Made by a program: the position numbers and the translations under genes. Source: CFX5 sp023384495 (GTDB taxonomy: Bacteria > Chloroflexota > Anaerolineae > Caldilineales > Caldilineaceae). From it: 64,000 nucleotides of DNA. The notes under the pieces are model-generated. The model did no database searches, had not been told where the DNA came from, and saw only the letters and a program-made list of their open reading frames with translations. The stretch spans positions 248,001-312,000 of the forward strand of contig JASNZV010000001.1 in the NCBI GenBank assembly GCA_048499455.1, written 5' to 3'. Shown here piece by piece: positions 25,762 to 33,955 of the stretch; within the stretch, counting starts at the first letter, position 1, and every line of letters begins with the position of its first letter.

Positions 25762-26634
25762 CTACACCTTGTAGGTGGCGGTCCCCTCGATCACCTGGAC
25801 ATCCTCTGGCTCAGCGCGCATGGTTGCCAGGTCCACCGGCGTCTCTTCGGGCAGAAGCAGCCCGACCAAGACATAGACAAGCACACCCATGCCCACGCTG
25901 CCAATGCTAAAGGCGGCCCAGATCAACCGCACCAGGTTGGCGTCGATGCCGAGCTTTTGGCCGATCCCGCCGCAGACGCCCATAAAGAAGCGGTCGGTGC
26001 GGCTGCGCTTGAGCGGCAACCGTTGGCGAACGCCACGCAGGCTGGCCTTGACCTCATCTCCCGAGGGGGCTTTGACATTCCCGCCGACGCGTTCGCGCCA
26101 GTTGCCAAAGGCGCTCCCCCAATCCCCCGCGCCGCCGGCGCCGCGGAGCAAGAGATAGCCGATGCCGATCAACAGCGCCGGCCAAAAGACAATCGCCATC
26201 ACCGAGGAGAAGGCGCCCCAGATCGAAGGCAGGATGCCCAAATTCGCCAACAGCCAGACGATGCCCAGCCCAATCAACACATTGGCCGCAACGCCCAGGC
26301 TGCGCTGGTTGAGTTCAATAGCGGCAGGGCGCACCTGCCCTTTGGCCGCTGTGCCCACGGGCAAGAGCAACCAGAGCGCCAAGTAGGCGAGGAATCCACC
26401 CCCGCCGGTGGTCAAGGTCGCCACAACCCACAGCACACGCACCAACGACGGGTCCCACTTCAGATAGTCGGCCAACCCGCCACAGACGCCACCCACCAAT
26501 TTGTCACTGGGGTGGCGGTAGAGCATTGCCTTGGGCATAGCCGCGGCCTCTGTGATGCTCTCGGTCATTACCTCTCGATTTTCCACCGGGATCTCAGCGC
26601 CCTCTGCCATGCGCTCCTTTGTAACTTGTTCCAT
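25762..26634 (-). CDS. Membrane protein with two PspC domains
   Basis: A 290-residue protein. Two PspC domains are visible. The first reads MLYRHPSDKLVGGVCGGLADYLKWD (about 35-100), the second KRSRTDRFFMGVCGGIGQKLGID (about 210-275). The G-V-C-G-G signature occurs twice. Between them are two more hydrophobic segments (LGVAANVLIGLGIVWLLANL, FSSVMAIVFWPALLIGIGYL). The family is linked to envelope-stress sensing; its role here is unproven. ATG 26634 has GGAGG upstream. Confidence 0.88.
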   Translation of the reverse strand: MEQVTKERMAEGAEIPVENREVMTESITEAAAMPKAMLYRHPSDKLVGGVCGGLADYLKWDPSLVRVLWVVATLTTGGGGFLAYLALWLLLPVGTAAKGQVRPAAIELNQRSLGVAANVLIGLGIVWLLANLGILPSIWGAFSSVMAIVFWPALLIGIGYLLLRGAGGAGDWGSAFGNWRERVGGNVKAPSGDEVKASLRGVRQRLPLKRSRTDRFFMGVCGGIGQKLGIDANLVRLIWAAFSIGSVGMGVLVYVLVGLLLPEETPVDLATMRAEPEDVQVIEGTATYKV

Positions 26635-26838
26635 CTTGATGTTCCCTCCAATCCTCGATCTCGACCCTGTACTCGCCATCGGTCGTCTTCAACTTGAACA
26701 TGGCCGCGCGCCATATGGAGACCAGTACGTCGTTGAAGACAAAAGGTTGCACCAACCATGCAACAGGGCGATACGTCGCGGGTAAGATAGGGGAGGATAT
26801 TCAATCTACTCAAGCAGATGCCTGACCAATCGATAAAA
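26635..26838. promoter_or_regulatory. Upstream region of the PspC gene with an inverted repeat
   Basis: GTCTTCAAC (26685-26693) and GTTGAAGAC (26732-26740) are perfect 9-bp arms with a 38-nt spacer. Also present is GTTGCA...TGCAAC near 26746-26764. This could be an operator for the PspC gene. No promoter was assigned with confidence. Confidence 0.35.
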
Positions 26839-27165
26839 TCACCCAGCCAGGGCAAGACGCTGGTTAACGACTTGCCAAAAGGTGGCCACCGCTTCTCGCT
26901 GGTCGTCGAAAAAATCTTCAAAGAAACCAACAAAGCGGAGTTGGGGTGGATAGGCGTAACGCTCGCCATCGTCACCATATTCATTCACCCAATCTGCCGG
27001 CTCATGAGCATCCACAATCTCAAACCTTGCCGGGGTGTATAGATGTGGGCGGCCCTCATCATTCAGAATCCGATAGTCATCGGCCTCGATCCCAATCACA
27101 ACATAGGGATGACCAAAAGTCAGATCTGGATATTCTGGAACATGACGTTTTAACGCAACAATCAT
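26839..27165 (-). CDS. Hypothetical protein, possible immunity-type partner
   Basis: A 108-residue, very acidic soluble protein (FGHPYVVIGIEADDYRILND, YTPARFEIVDAHEPADWVNE, FFEDFFDDQREAVATFW). No family was recognised with certainty. It starts inside the stop region of the upstream gene (4-nt overlap, 27162-27165), so the pair is translated together. An acidic, globular partner of a basic small protein is the usual look of an immunity protein or antitoxin, but that is inference only. Confidence 0.5.
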   Translation of the reverse strand: MIVALKRHVPEYPDLTFGHPYVVIGIEADDYRILNDEGRPHLYTPARFEIVDAHEPADWVNEYGDDGERYAYPPQLRFVGFFEDFFDDQREAVATFWQVVNQRLALAG

Positions 27166-27401
27166 CGCTTTACCTCTTTGAGTTTCAACTCAACGCGTCC
27201 AATTCCTGCGTGTTCGTACCAATGGTGCTCATACTCAATTCTGTTACGCTCAAAACGCGGGCTGCTCTTCTTTACCCACCGTGCGGGTCTGCCCCCATAG
27301 TCCGTCACTAATCGCTGAACATCACGAATTCGATTTCCTTTTGCGATCACCCACGATTGCGCTAACATGTGCAGTGTTAGTTCAGCAGCCATATCCCACA
27401 T
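27162..27401 (-). CDS. Hypothetical small basic protein, possible orphan polymorphic-toxin-type domain
   Basis: A 79-residue basic protein starting MWDMAAELTLHMLAQSWVIA. The core NRIRDVQRLVTDYGGRPARW, VKKSSPRFE and YEHHWYEHAGIGRVELKLK resembles, from memory, C-terminal domains found in Rhs-type polymorphic toxins. This was not verified. ATG 27401 was chosen; extension upstream would run into the promoter region of the divergent gene. It overlaps the acidic downstream gene by 4 nt. Confidence 0.45.
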   Translation of the reverse strand: MWDMAAELTLHMLAQSWVIAKGNRIRDVQRLVTDYGGRPARWVKKSSPRFERNRIEYEHHWYEHAGIGRVELKLKEVKR

Positions 27402-27483
27402 TATACCCGCCCAAGTGGGAACCAGCAACCGGACGGGCTGGGCCACACTTGAGCGTAGGGGCAGAGTGCGGTAGACTGTAGAG

Positions 27484-28284
27484 ATGCGCGACTCGATCCT
27501 AGACCAGACCCAACACCGCCTGTGGCCGCTGCCGTCGGGGCCGTGGGTGATGACGCAAAGCTGGCGTGACCTGCTCTTCGCCCACTGGCCCATCCCGCCG
27601 CAGACCATTGCGCCGCTGCTCCCTCCGGCGCTTACGGTCGACACTTTTGACGGCGAGGCTTGGATCAGTATCGTACCCTTTCGCATGGCAGACGTGCGCC
27701 CACGGCTATTGCCGGCGCTCCCCTGGCTCTCTCATTTTCTCGAACTCAACGTGCGGACGTACGTCCGGCTGCGCCATGCCAGCCAACCCAAGCCGGGCGT
27801 CTTCTTTTTCAGCCTGGAGGCGGCCAATCCAGTGGCGGTGGCCGTGGCGCGCCGCTTCTTCCGCCTGCCCTATTACAATGCACACATGCGGATGTTGGAC
27901 GACAGCCGCGCCATCCACTACGTGAGCAGACGCACGCATCGTGGCGCGCCCCCGGCGTCGTTTGTGGGGCGCTACTGGCCGGTGGGGCCGGTCTTTCAGG
28001 CCGCGCCGGGGACGCTGGAACATTGGCTGACTGAACGCTATTGTTTCTATACGACGGATGGGGTGGGGTTGGCATACAGTGGGGAAATTCATCATCTACC
28101 CTGGCCGCTGCAACAGGCGAAGGCGGAGATCGAAGAGAATACGATGGCCGCCGCAGCCAGCCTCGCCCTGCCGGCGCACGCGCCACTGCTCCACTTTGCC
28201 CGCCGGCTCGACATCCTGGCATGGCCGTTGCGAGCCGTACGCCCGGCCAATACTCGTGATACCGAGGACATCCCACGTGCATAG
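27484..28284 (+). CDS. DUF2071 (YqjF-like) protein
   Basis: A 266-residue protein of the DUF2071 family: MTQSWRDLLFAHWPIPPQTI, LLPPALTVDTFDGEAWISIV, then FRMADVRPR, ELNVRTYV and VFFFSLEAANPVAV, and a C-terminal YSGEIHHLPWPLQ. This pattern is found in acetoacetate-decarboxylase-fold relatives of unknown activity. The stop overlaps the start of the UV endonuclease gene, so the two are coupled. Confidence 0.82.
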   Translation: MRDSILDQTQHRLWPLPSGPWVMTQSWRDLLFAHWPIPPQTIAPLLPPALTVDTFDGEAWISIVPFRMADVRPRLLPALPWLSHFLELNVRTYVRLRHASQPKPGVFFFSLEAANPVAVAVARRFFRLPYYNAHMRMLDDSRAIHYVSRRTHRGAPPASFVGRYWPVGPVFQAAPGTLEHWLTERYCFYTTDGVGLAYSGEIHHLPWPLQQAKAEIEENTMAAAASLALPAHAPLLHFARRLDILAWPLRAVRPANTRDTEDIPRA

Positions 28285-29263
28285 CGTGCAATCCACCCCC
28301 CTTAAGCCACAGGCGCGCTACCGGCTCGGTTTCCCCGTCAAGGTTGTCGGTGCGCTGCTGCCCTCACACGACAGCCGGCGCTGGCAGAACCAACCGCACC
28401 TGAGCGTTAGCCTGGCCTACCTGCGTGACATGTTCGAGTATCTTCGCGGCCACGGGATTCAGTTCTACCGGCTCGCCGGCCAGTTGGCCCCTTATCTCAC
28501 GCACCCCGATCTGCCCGCATTTCACCGCCAGATCGAGGAGTGCGCCGATGAACTGGCGGCAGTGGGCGATATGGCGCGTGGCTATGGGATCAGGCTCACC
28601 TTGCACCCGGCGCACTATGTGCAATTGAGTAGCCCTGATGCCCAGCGCGCCGCCCGCGCCCGCCAGGAGTTGGCTGTCTCCGCACAACTATTGGATGCAA
28701 TGGGGTTGGGCGCAGAGGCGGTGATCGTGGTGCACATGGGGGGCGTATACGGCGATGCGGGCGCCAGCCGCGAGCGTTTCGTCCACAATATCTTGCAACT
28801 TCCCGCCTCGGCTCAGGCGCGGCTGGCGCTCGAGAACGATGACCGCCACTTTGGGCTGCAAGATGCGCTCTGGGCGCACCGGCAGACGGGCGTCCGCGTG
28901 GTGCTGGACACGCTACACCACCGTTGCCTCAACCCGGGCGGTCATCCGCTCACCAATGCGCTGGCGCTGGCATTGGAGACCTGGCCGGCCCACGAACAGC
29001 CCAAGATTCACCTGAGCAGCCCTCGCACGGCCCTTCGCTATATCGAGAGGAATCGGCAGCGCTACTTGCAGCCGCCCTTGCCGAACCAACACAGCGATTT
29101 TATCGACCCCTTTGCCTTCATCGACCTGCTGCGCAACGCCCGCGCCATGGGGTTGCGCCCCTTCGACATCATGCTCGAGGCCAAAGCCAAGGATGTGGCC
29201 CTCTTGCGGTTGCGCGAACAGATTGCAAAGTATGCGGCCGAGCTCGTAGCGTTGGTGGCATAG
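28277..29263 (+). CDS. uvsE: UV DNA damage endonuclease (UvsE/UVDE)
   Basis: A 328-residue TIM-barrel endonuclease that nicks 5' of UV photoproducts and other lesions. Family features are LSVSLAYLRDMFEYLRGHGI, FYRLAGQLAPYLTHPDL, GIRLTLHPAHYVQLSS, VVHMGGVYGD, LALENDD, VVLDTLHHRC and DIMLEAKAKDVALL, which carry the metal-binding His, Glu and Asp residues. GTG 28277 was chosen: it overlaps the DUF2071 stop and has GAGGAC upstream; the ATG-less N-terminus fits the family. A second DNA-repair enzyme (MutM) is 3 kb away. Confidence 0.9.
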   Translation: MHSVQSTPLKPQARYRLGFPVKVVGALLPSHDSRRWQNQPHLSVSLAYLRDMFEYLRGHGIQFYRLAGQLAPYLTHPDLPAFHRQIEECADELAAVGDMARGYGIRLTLHPAHYVQLSSPDAQRAARARQELAVSAQLLDAMGLGAEAVIVVHMGGVYGDAGASRERFVHNILQLPASAQARLALENDDRHFGLQDALWAHRQTGVRVVLDTLHHRCLNPGGHPLTNALALALETWPAHEQPKIHLSSPRTALRYIERNRQRYLQPPLPNQHSDFIDPFAFIDLLRNARAMGLRPFDIMLEAKAKDVALLRLREQIAKYAAELVALVA

Positions 29264-29320
29264 CGCCCAGGCGCATCGCCGCCAGCAAGAGTTACAAACC
29301 GTCTGCCCCCACCCGTTTTC

Positions 29321-30385
29321 CTAATCAGTCGGGGTCAGAACGTGGCGCACGCACGCATCGAGCAGATCGCAGGCGCGCAGGGCGTCGCGCAGCGAGCAGA
29401 CCTCCACCGGCATGTGGGTGTAACGGGCGGGGATGCCAATGTCCAGCGCCGGTGCGCCGCGGCCTTCCAGTTGCGCAAACGATGCATCGGTCAACCCACC
29501 AAAGAAGGTGGCTGGCTGCCAGCGGATCTCTGCTTTGTCGGCGATCGCCTCCATCCGCTCGACCAGCCAAGCCGGCGGAATAACCCCACCCAACGTGCCC
29601 CGGCTGTGGAAGCTGTAACGGGTGAGGGCGGGTCCCGCGCCGAGCGCCAGGTCGGCTCGCTGCTTCAAGTCTGGCGTGTCGCAGGCCGGGGTAATGTCCA
29701 CGCTGAAGATGAGGTCAGGGTCAAGCGTGCGGATGGCGGGCAACACCCCGCGCAGCGTAAACTCCTCCTGCACGCTGGCCACCAATGTCACCCGCAGCGG
29801 CGGCGGGCTGGCGGCCAGCCGGCCGGCGAGCACGCTCAAGACGGCGAGGCCTACCCGGTCGTCGAGCGCGTTGGCAAAGACCAGATCGCCCTGGCGGCGA
29901 AAGGTGCGGGCATAGACGCCAAAGGCGCCCACGTCGATCCCGTGGGCCGTGCGCACCTCCGCTGCCGAGGATGCGCCAATGTCGAGATAAAGCTCATCGG
30001 CGGTGAGCACGCGGTAACGCTCCTCTTGTGGCGTATAGTGATGGGACTTGGTCCCAATCACCCCGGTCACCGGCCCCTGCCGGCCCAGCAGCAGCACCTG
30101 CTGCATGGGCAGCGCCCGTTCGGGCAGCCCGCCCAGCCGGTGGATGCGGAGAAAGCCGTCCGGCTCCACCTTGCGCACGACAAAGCCCACCTCATCCAGA
30201 TGGGCAATGATGGCGATGTGCGGGTCACCGGCGCCCAGAGTCAGCCAGCGGTTGCCCAGCGGGTCGCGCTGCACCGGCCCATACGCCGACCAATCGGCTG
30301 CCACCCGGTCGCCCAACGCCTCCTCATGGCCCGACGGGGCGGGGATGGCGGTGTAGGCCTGTAGGAGTGATGCCAGTTGATCCAT
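29321..30385 (-). CDS. M42-family aminopeptidase/endoglucanase-like protein
   Basis: A 354-residue metallopeptidase. The M42 pattern is seen: IPAPSGHEE, IIAHLDEVGFVV (His/Asp metal ligands), ANALDDRVGLAVL (bridging Asp), VASVQEEFTLRGV (catalytic Glu-Glu) and a late IPARYTHMPVEVCSLRD with the last His ligand. Members form dodecameric aminopeptidases or deblocking enzymes. The start ATG at 30385 overlaps the upstream kinase stop by one base (TAATG), so translation is coupled. Confidence 0.9.
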   Translation of the reverse strand: MDQLASLLQAYTAIPAPSGHEEALGDRVAADWSAYGPVQRDPLGNRWLTLGAGDPHIAIIAHLDEVGFVVRKVEPDGFLRIHRLGGLPERALPMQQVLLLGRQGPVTGVIGTKSHHYTPQEERYRVLTADELYLDIGASSAAEVRTAHGIDVGAFGVYARTFRRQGDLVFANALDDRVGLAVLSVLAGRLAASPPPLRVTLVASVQEEFTLRGVLPAIRTLDPDLIFSVDITPACDTPDLKQRADLALGAGPALTRYSFHSRGTLGGVIPPAWLVERMEAIADKAEIRWQPATFFGGLTDASFAQLEGRGAPALDIGIPARYTHMPVEVCSLRDALRACDLLDACVRHVLTPTD

Positions 30386-31893
30386 TAGTTGCCCATACCT
30401 TGCAACCGATGCACCACCGGGACGGTGCTCTCATAAAGCTGCCGGTACAGCTCAAACCGTTCGGCGTACAGGGCATGAGTGGCCGGGTCCGGATGGACCG
30501 GCTCTTCCAGCGTGATCCAGTCGTGGATGCCCTCCAGGTTGGACAGCGCGCCAGCGGCCACGGCGGCCAGAAAGGCATCGCCCAGGGAGGCGCCGATGCG
30601 CTGGCGGGGCAGGTCCTGGGGTAGGTTGCAGGCGTCGCTCACCATCTGCAACCAGAGGCGCGACCGGGTGCCGCCGCCGACGGCCACCAGCCGCTTGGGT
30701 GGGGCGCCGGCGTCGCTCATGGCCTGCACGTGGTGGCGCACGCCCAGCGCGGTGGCCTCCAGCACCGAGCGGAAGAGGTCGCCCCGGCTGGTCTGCAACG
30801 AGAGGCCGGCCCAGACCCCGCGCGCCAGCGGGTCGCTAAAGGGCGTCCGCTCGCCGCTGAAATAGGGCAGCAGCAACAGTCCATTGGCGCCCGGCGGCGA
30901 CTGTTCCGCCTCGGCAAAGAGCCGGTCAAAGGCGTTCTCGACACTGCCCGCCAGCTCGCGGCGAAACCACTGGGTGATCGCCCCCGTGGTGGACATGCCG
31001 CCGGTGAGCACATAGCTGCCGGGCTGCATATAGACCCCGCCCCACAGGTGCGGCGACTGCACGCGCCGGGCCAGCGGCTGGACGAAAAAGGTGGTCGTGC
31101 CATACATCACCATCATATCGCCGGAGCTCGTCACACCGGCGCTGATGGCTTCGGCGGCGGCATCAATCGTGCCCGCAGTCACCGGCGTGCCGGCAGGGAT
31201 GCCCGTCTCGGCGGCAGCCTGGTCGGTCACTACGCCGGCAAACTCAGTGGTCCAGATGATCTCCGGCAACATTTCCATGGGGCAGCAAGCCTCGACAAAG
31301 GGGGGATGCCAGCTCAAGGTGTCCAGGCTAAAGAGCGGCGCCTGGGGGGCGGCGCTGTAGGCATCCACCACATAACGACCGGTCAGGCGAAAGGTGAGAT
31401 AGCTGGCTGCGGTCAGGATGTGTGCGGTCCGCCGCCACACCTCTGGCTCGTTGCGGCGGATCCACAGAATTTTGGGGCCGACCGCCTGGGCCGTCAGCGG
31501 GTTGCCGGTGGCTTGCAAGACGGCCTCGGCGCCCAGCGTCTCGTTGAGATAGTCGATCTCGGCGGTGGCGCGGGTATCGATTCCATAGAGGATCGACGGG
31601 CGCAGCGGGCGGCCGGCCGCATCCACGGGCAGACAGGTGGGGCCGATGGCGCTGGCCGCAACCGCGGCGATGTGGACGGAACGGTCCCGCGCCGTCACCA
31701 TCAATTCCTGGGCGATGGCGCAAAAATCGGCCCACCAGACGGCGTCCGCATCCTGCTCGGCCCAGCCGGGGCGGGGGGTCTCCATGCCATGCTCGCGCTG
31801 CGCCGTCGCCAACACCTCCCCCCGCGCAGAAAGCAGGACACCTTTTGAACCATACGTGCCGATGTCGATGCCAATAAAGGCCTCTTGCACCAT
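30385..31893 (-). CDS. FGGY-family carbohydrate kinase (xylulokinase-like)
   Basis: A 502-residue sugar kinase. The N-terminal ATPase lobe has FIGIDIGTYGSKGVLLSARG and PGWAEQDADAVWWADF; the central part has TGNPLTAQAVGPKILWIRRN. The second lobe carries DMMVMYGTTTFFVQ, LLLLPYFSGERTPFSDPLAR and LVAVGGGTRSRLWLQMVSDA, the C-terminal FGGY phosphate motif. It is closest to xylulokinase-like members; the sugar is unknown. ATG 31893 has GGAGGTG upstream. Confidence 0.92.
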   Translation of the reverse strand: MVQEAFIGIDIGTYGSKGVLLSARGEVLATAQREHGMETPRPGWAEQDADAVWWADFCAIAQELMVTARDRSVHIAAVAASAIGPTCLPVDAAGRPLRPSILYGIDTRATAEIDYLNETLGAEAVLQATGNPLTAQAVGPKILWIRRNEPEVWRRTAHILTAASYLTFRLTGRYVVDAYSAAPQAPLFSLDTLSWHPPFVEACCPMEMLPEIIWTTEFAGVVTDQAAAETGIPAGTPVTAGTIDAAAEAISAGVTSSGDMMVMYGTTTFFVQPLARRVQSPHLWGGVYMQPGSYVLTGGMSTTGAITQWFRRELAGSVENAFDRLFAEAEQSPPGANGLLLLPYFSGERTPFSDPLARGVWAGLSLQTSRGDLFRSVLEATALGVRHHVQAMSDAGAPPKRLVAVGGGTRSRLWLQMVSDACNLPQDLPRQRIGASLGDAFLAAVAAGALSNLEGIHDWITLEEPVHPDPATHALYAERFELYRQLYESTVPVVHRLQGMGN

Positions 31894-31920
31894 AGCACCT
31901 CCTTCACCGGATGAAAGCAA

Positions 31921-32010
31921 CTATGGACCGCGGATGGGGCGGATTAGGCGGATTTTTGATGGGATGAATCCGCGCCAATCCGCCCCATCCGCAAAATCCG
32001 CGGTCTATAG
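31921..32010. repeat. Large palindromic element made of GCGGAT-type units
   Basis: CTATGGACCGCGGAT (31921-31935) pairs with ATCCGCGGTCTATAG (31996-32010) at 14 of 15 positions. The inner arms repeat GGCGGATT and AATCCGC units. It fills the gap between the BtpA-like gene's stop and the kinase's start region and may also act as a terminator. Confidence 0.75.
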
Positions 32011-32020
32011 TGCGACCTTG

Positions 32021-32833
32021 CTATTGCTTGCGCACCTCGCGTACTTTGTCCATGAACAGGCGCACCCGTGCCGGGTCGACCGGGTTCCACGTCTGGCCGT
32101 CCACCTTCAAGCTGGAGCCGACGATGACGCCGTCGCTGACGCGCAGAAAGTCCTGGATATTGTTGGGGCGGGCGCCGGTGTTGAGCAGGACGGGCGTCTC
32201 GTCGCCCACGGCATCCTTGGCCTCCTGCACCCAGGTTAGGTCGGGTGCGGCGCCGGCCATGGCCCCGGCGATGAGGATGGCATCCACCAGCGATGAGACG
32301 ACGGCGCTCTTGGCTCGCTGGGCGACTGTGCGGTTGCCCAACGGCGAGGCAAATTCGGGCATGATGTTGGCAAAGATACGAACGTGCTCGGCGTCGATCT
32401 GACGGCGGTAGCGGAAGATCGCGGCTGCATCAGGCGCCCACAGCCCCATGTCGCTTTCGTAGACGCCGGTCACTACCTCGCGAATAAAGGCGGCCCCCGT
32501 GGCCTGGGCGATGGCGAGGGGAGCGCGGGCGTCCCAGAGAAAATCCACGCCAAAGGGGCGGTCGGTAGGGCGCAACTCGGTGATGACGCGCGTCATCGTG
32601 GCAATGGCCTCGAAGTCCGCCTGGAAGGTATAGGGGCGGTCATCTTCGTTGCAGAACATGACGGCATCGACGCCGCCAACCAGCAGGTGATGCAGGTCGG
32701 TGCGCACTCGTTCGACCATGCCGTCGATGCCCAGACTCGCATCATAGCGCGGTGTGCCGGGCAGTGCGGGCAGGTGGGCCATGGCGATGACCGGCTTGGT
32801 CACGCCGAACAACTCCCGAAACCATTGAAACAA
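32021..32833 (-). CDS. BtpA/SgcQ-family TIM-barrel protein
   Basis: A 270-residue protein of the BtpA family: GVTKPVIAMAHLPALPGTPR, GVDAVMFCNEDDRPY, FGVDFLWDARAPLAIAQATG, AFIREVVTGVYESDMGLWAP and VSDGVIVGSSLKVDG. BtpA was linked to photosystem I stability in cyanobacteria, but in other bacteria the family sits in sugar-metabolism clusters and its enzymology is unclear. It starts at TTG 32833, supported by GGAGGTGAG just upstream. It lies in the same strand block as the kinase, dehydrogenase and PLP enzyme. Confidence 0.85.
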   Translation of the reverse strand: MFQWFRELFGVTKPVIAMAHLPALPGTPRYDASLGIDGMVERVRTDLHHLLVGGVDAVMFCNEDDRPYTFQADFEAIATMTRVITELRPTDRPFGVDFLWDARAPLAIAQATGAAFIREVVTGVYESDMGLWAPDAAAIFRYRRQIDAEHVRIFANIMPEFASPLGNRTVAQRAKSAVVSSLVDAILIAGAMAGAAPDLTWVQEAKDAVGDETPVLLNTGARPNNIQDFLRVSDGVIVGSSLKVDGQTWNPVDPARVRLFMDKVREVRKQ

Positions 32834-32893
32834 AGCTCACCTCCCAAAGACCGATTCCGGCCATCCAGATGTCGATGTTGATTGTTGTTGCGG

Positions 32894-33838
32894 CTACGCC
32901 ACCGGGTTGATCAGGGGTTCACCACGCAGGCCAGCCTTGAGATTGTCCACCGCTCGTTGGGCCATGCGGCGGCGCGTCTGGCGGGTGGCGCTGCCCAAAT
33001 GCGGCGCAATGACCAGGTTCTCGAGCTTGAGCAGCGGGTGGTCGCGCGGCAGCGGCTCCGGCTCGGTGACATCAAGCGCGGCGCAATAGATCCATCGTTC
33101 TTGCAGCGCTTCGAGCAGCGCGTCGTGGTCGATCACACCGCCGCGCGCCACGTTGACCAGCACGGCGGTCGGTTTCATCATGCGCAGTTGCTCGCGCCCG
33201 ATCAAGTGGCGCGTCTCGGGGGTCATGGGCACGTTGAGCGTCACAAAGTCCGCCTGTTGCAGCAGATCGGGGAGCGTGGCGTAGGTGACCCCCAACTCGG
33301 CTTCGGCCTGCGGATTGCGCCGCCGGTTGTGATAGAGCACCTTCATGTCAAACCCTTTGGCGCGGCGGGCCACCTCTCTGCCAATGTTGCCCATGCCAAT
33401 GATCCCCAGCGTGCCGCCAAAAACGTCATAGCCGTGGAGGATGTTGGGGTCATACTTGAGGAATTCGGGGCCGCGGGCAAAGTGGTCGCCGATGATGAGA
33501 TTGCGCGCCCCAGCCATGAGCAGCGCAAAGGTCATGTCTGCCGTGGCGCCGTCGACCAGGTTGGGCGTATTGCCCACGGGGATGCCGCGCGCCTTGGCCT
33601 CTTGCAGGTGGATGTGGTCGACGCCCACGCCAAAATTGCTGATAACGCGCAGGTGGGGCATGGTGTCCATCACCGCGCCGTTGATCTTGGGGTGTCCATA
33701 GACAAAAAAGCCCTCGGCAGCCTGCAAAACGGCGGGCGGTGTCCCGGTGGCCGCCCAGAGGTGAACCTGGCATTCGTCGCCCAACATGGCCATGATCTCG
33801 TCGGAAAGGGGGGTATTGGTGACAATCTGATAGGGCAT
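32894..33838 (-). CDS. D-isomer-specific 2-hydroxyacid dehydrogenase
   Basis: A 314-residue NAD(P)-dependent dehydrogenase. The Rossmann motif GGTLGIIGMGNIGREVARRA lies at about 145-165, with the acidic/basic coenzyme loop NRRRN after it. Catalytic residues are Arg in NVARGGVIDH, Glu in LDVTEPEP and His in VIAPHLGSAT. This is a glyoxylate/hydroxypyruvate-reductase-like member; the substrate is not determined by sequence. It is downstream of the D-threonine-aldolase-like gene. Confidence 0.92.
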   Translation of the reverse strand: MPYQIVTNTPLSDEIMAMLGDECQVHLWAATGTPPAVLQAAEGFFVYGHPKINGAVMDTMPHLRVISNFGVGVDHIHLQEAKARGIPVGNTPNLVDGATADMTFALLMAGARNLIIGDHFARGPEFLKYDPNILHGYDVFGGTLGIIGMGNIGREVARRAKGFDMKVLYHNRRRNPQAEAELGVTYATLPDLLQQADFVTLNVPMTPETRHLIGREQLRMMKPTAVLVNVARGGVIDHDALLEALQERWIYCAALDVTEPEPLPRDHPLLKLENLVIAPHLGSATRQTRRRMAQRAVDNLKAGLRGEPLINPVA

Positions 33839-33862
33839 GGGAAGCTTCTTTCGATGATGTGG

Positions 33863-33941
33863 GACTTACGCAAGCCTGGACGAATGGTTTGTTCGTTGAC
33901 CAGGTTGTCTCCGCTGACAGCCATCAGGCTTTACATGAGTC
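33863..33941. repeat. 79-bp palindromic element (GACTTACGCA-type family, copy 2)
   Basis: Left end GACTTACGCAAGCCTG (33863-33878), right end CAGGCTTTACATGAGTC (33925-33941). The inner AAGCCTG/CAGGCTT and outer GACT/AGTC pair. It lies between two same-strand genes. Confidence 0.65.
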
Positions 33942-33955
33942 ATGTGATGTATGCG

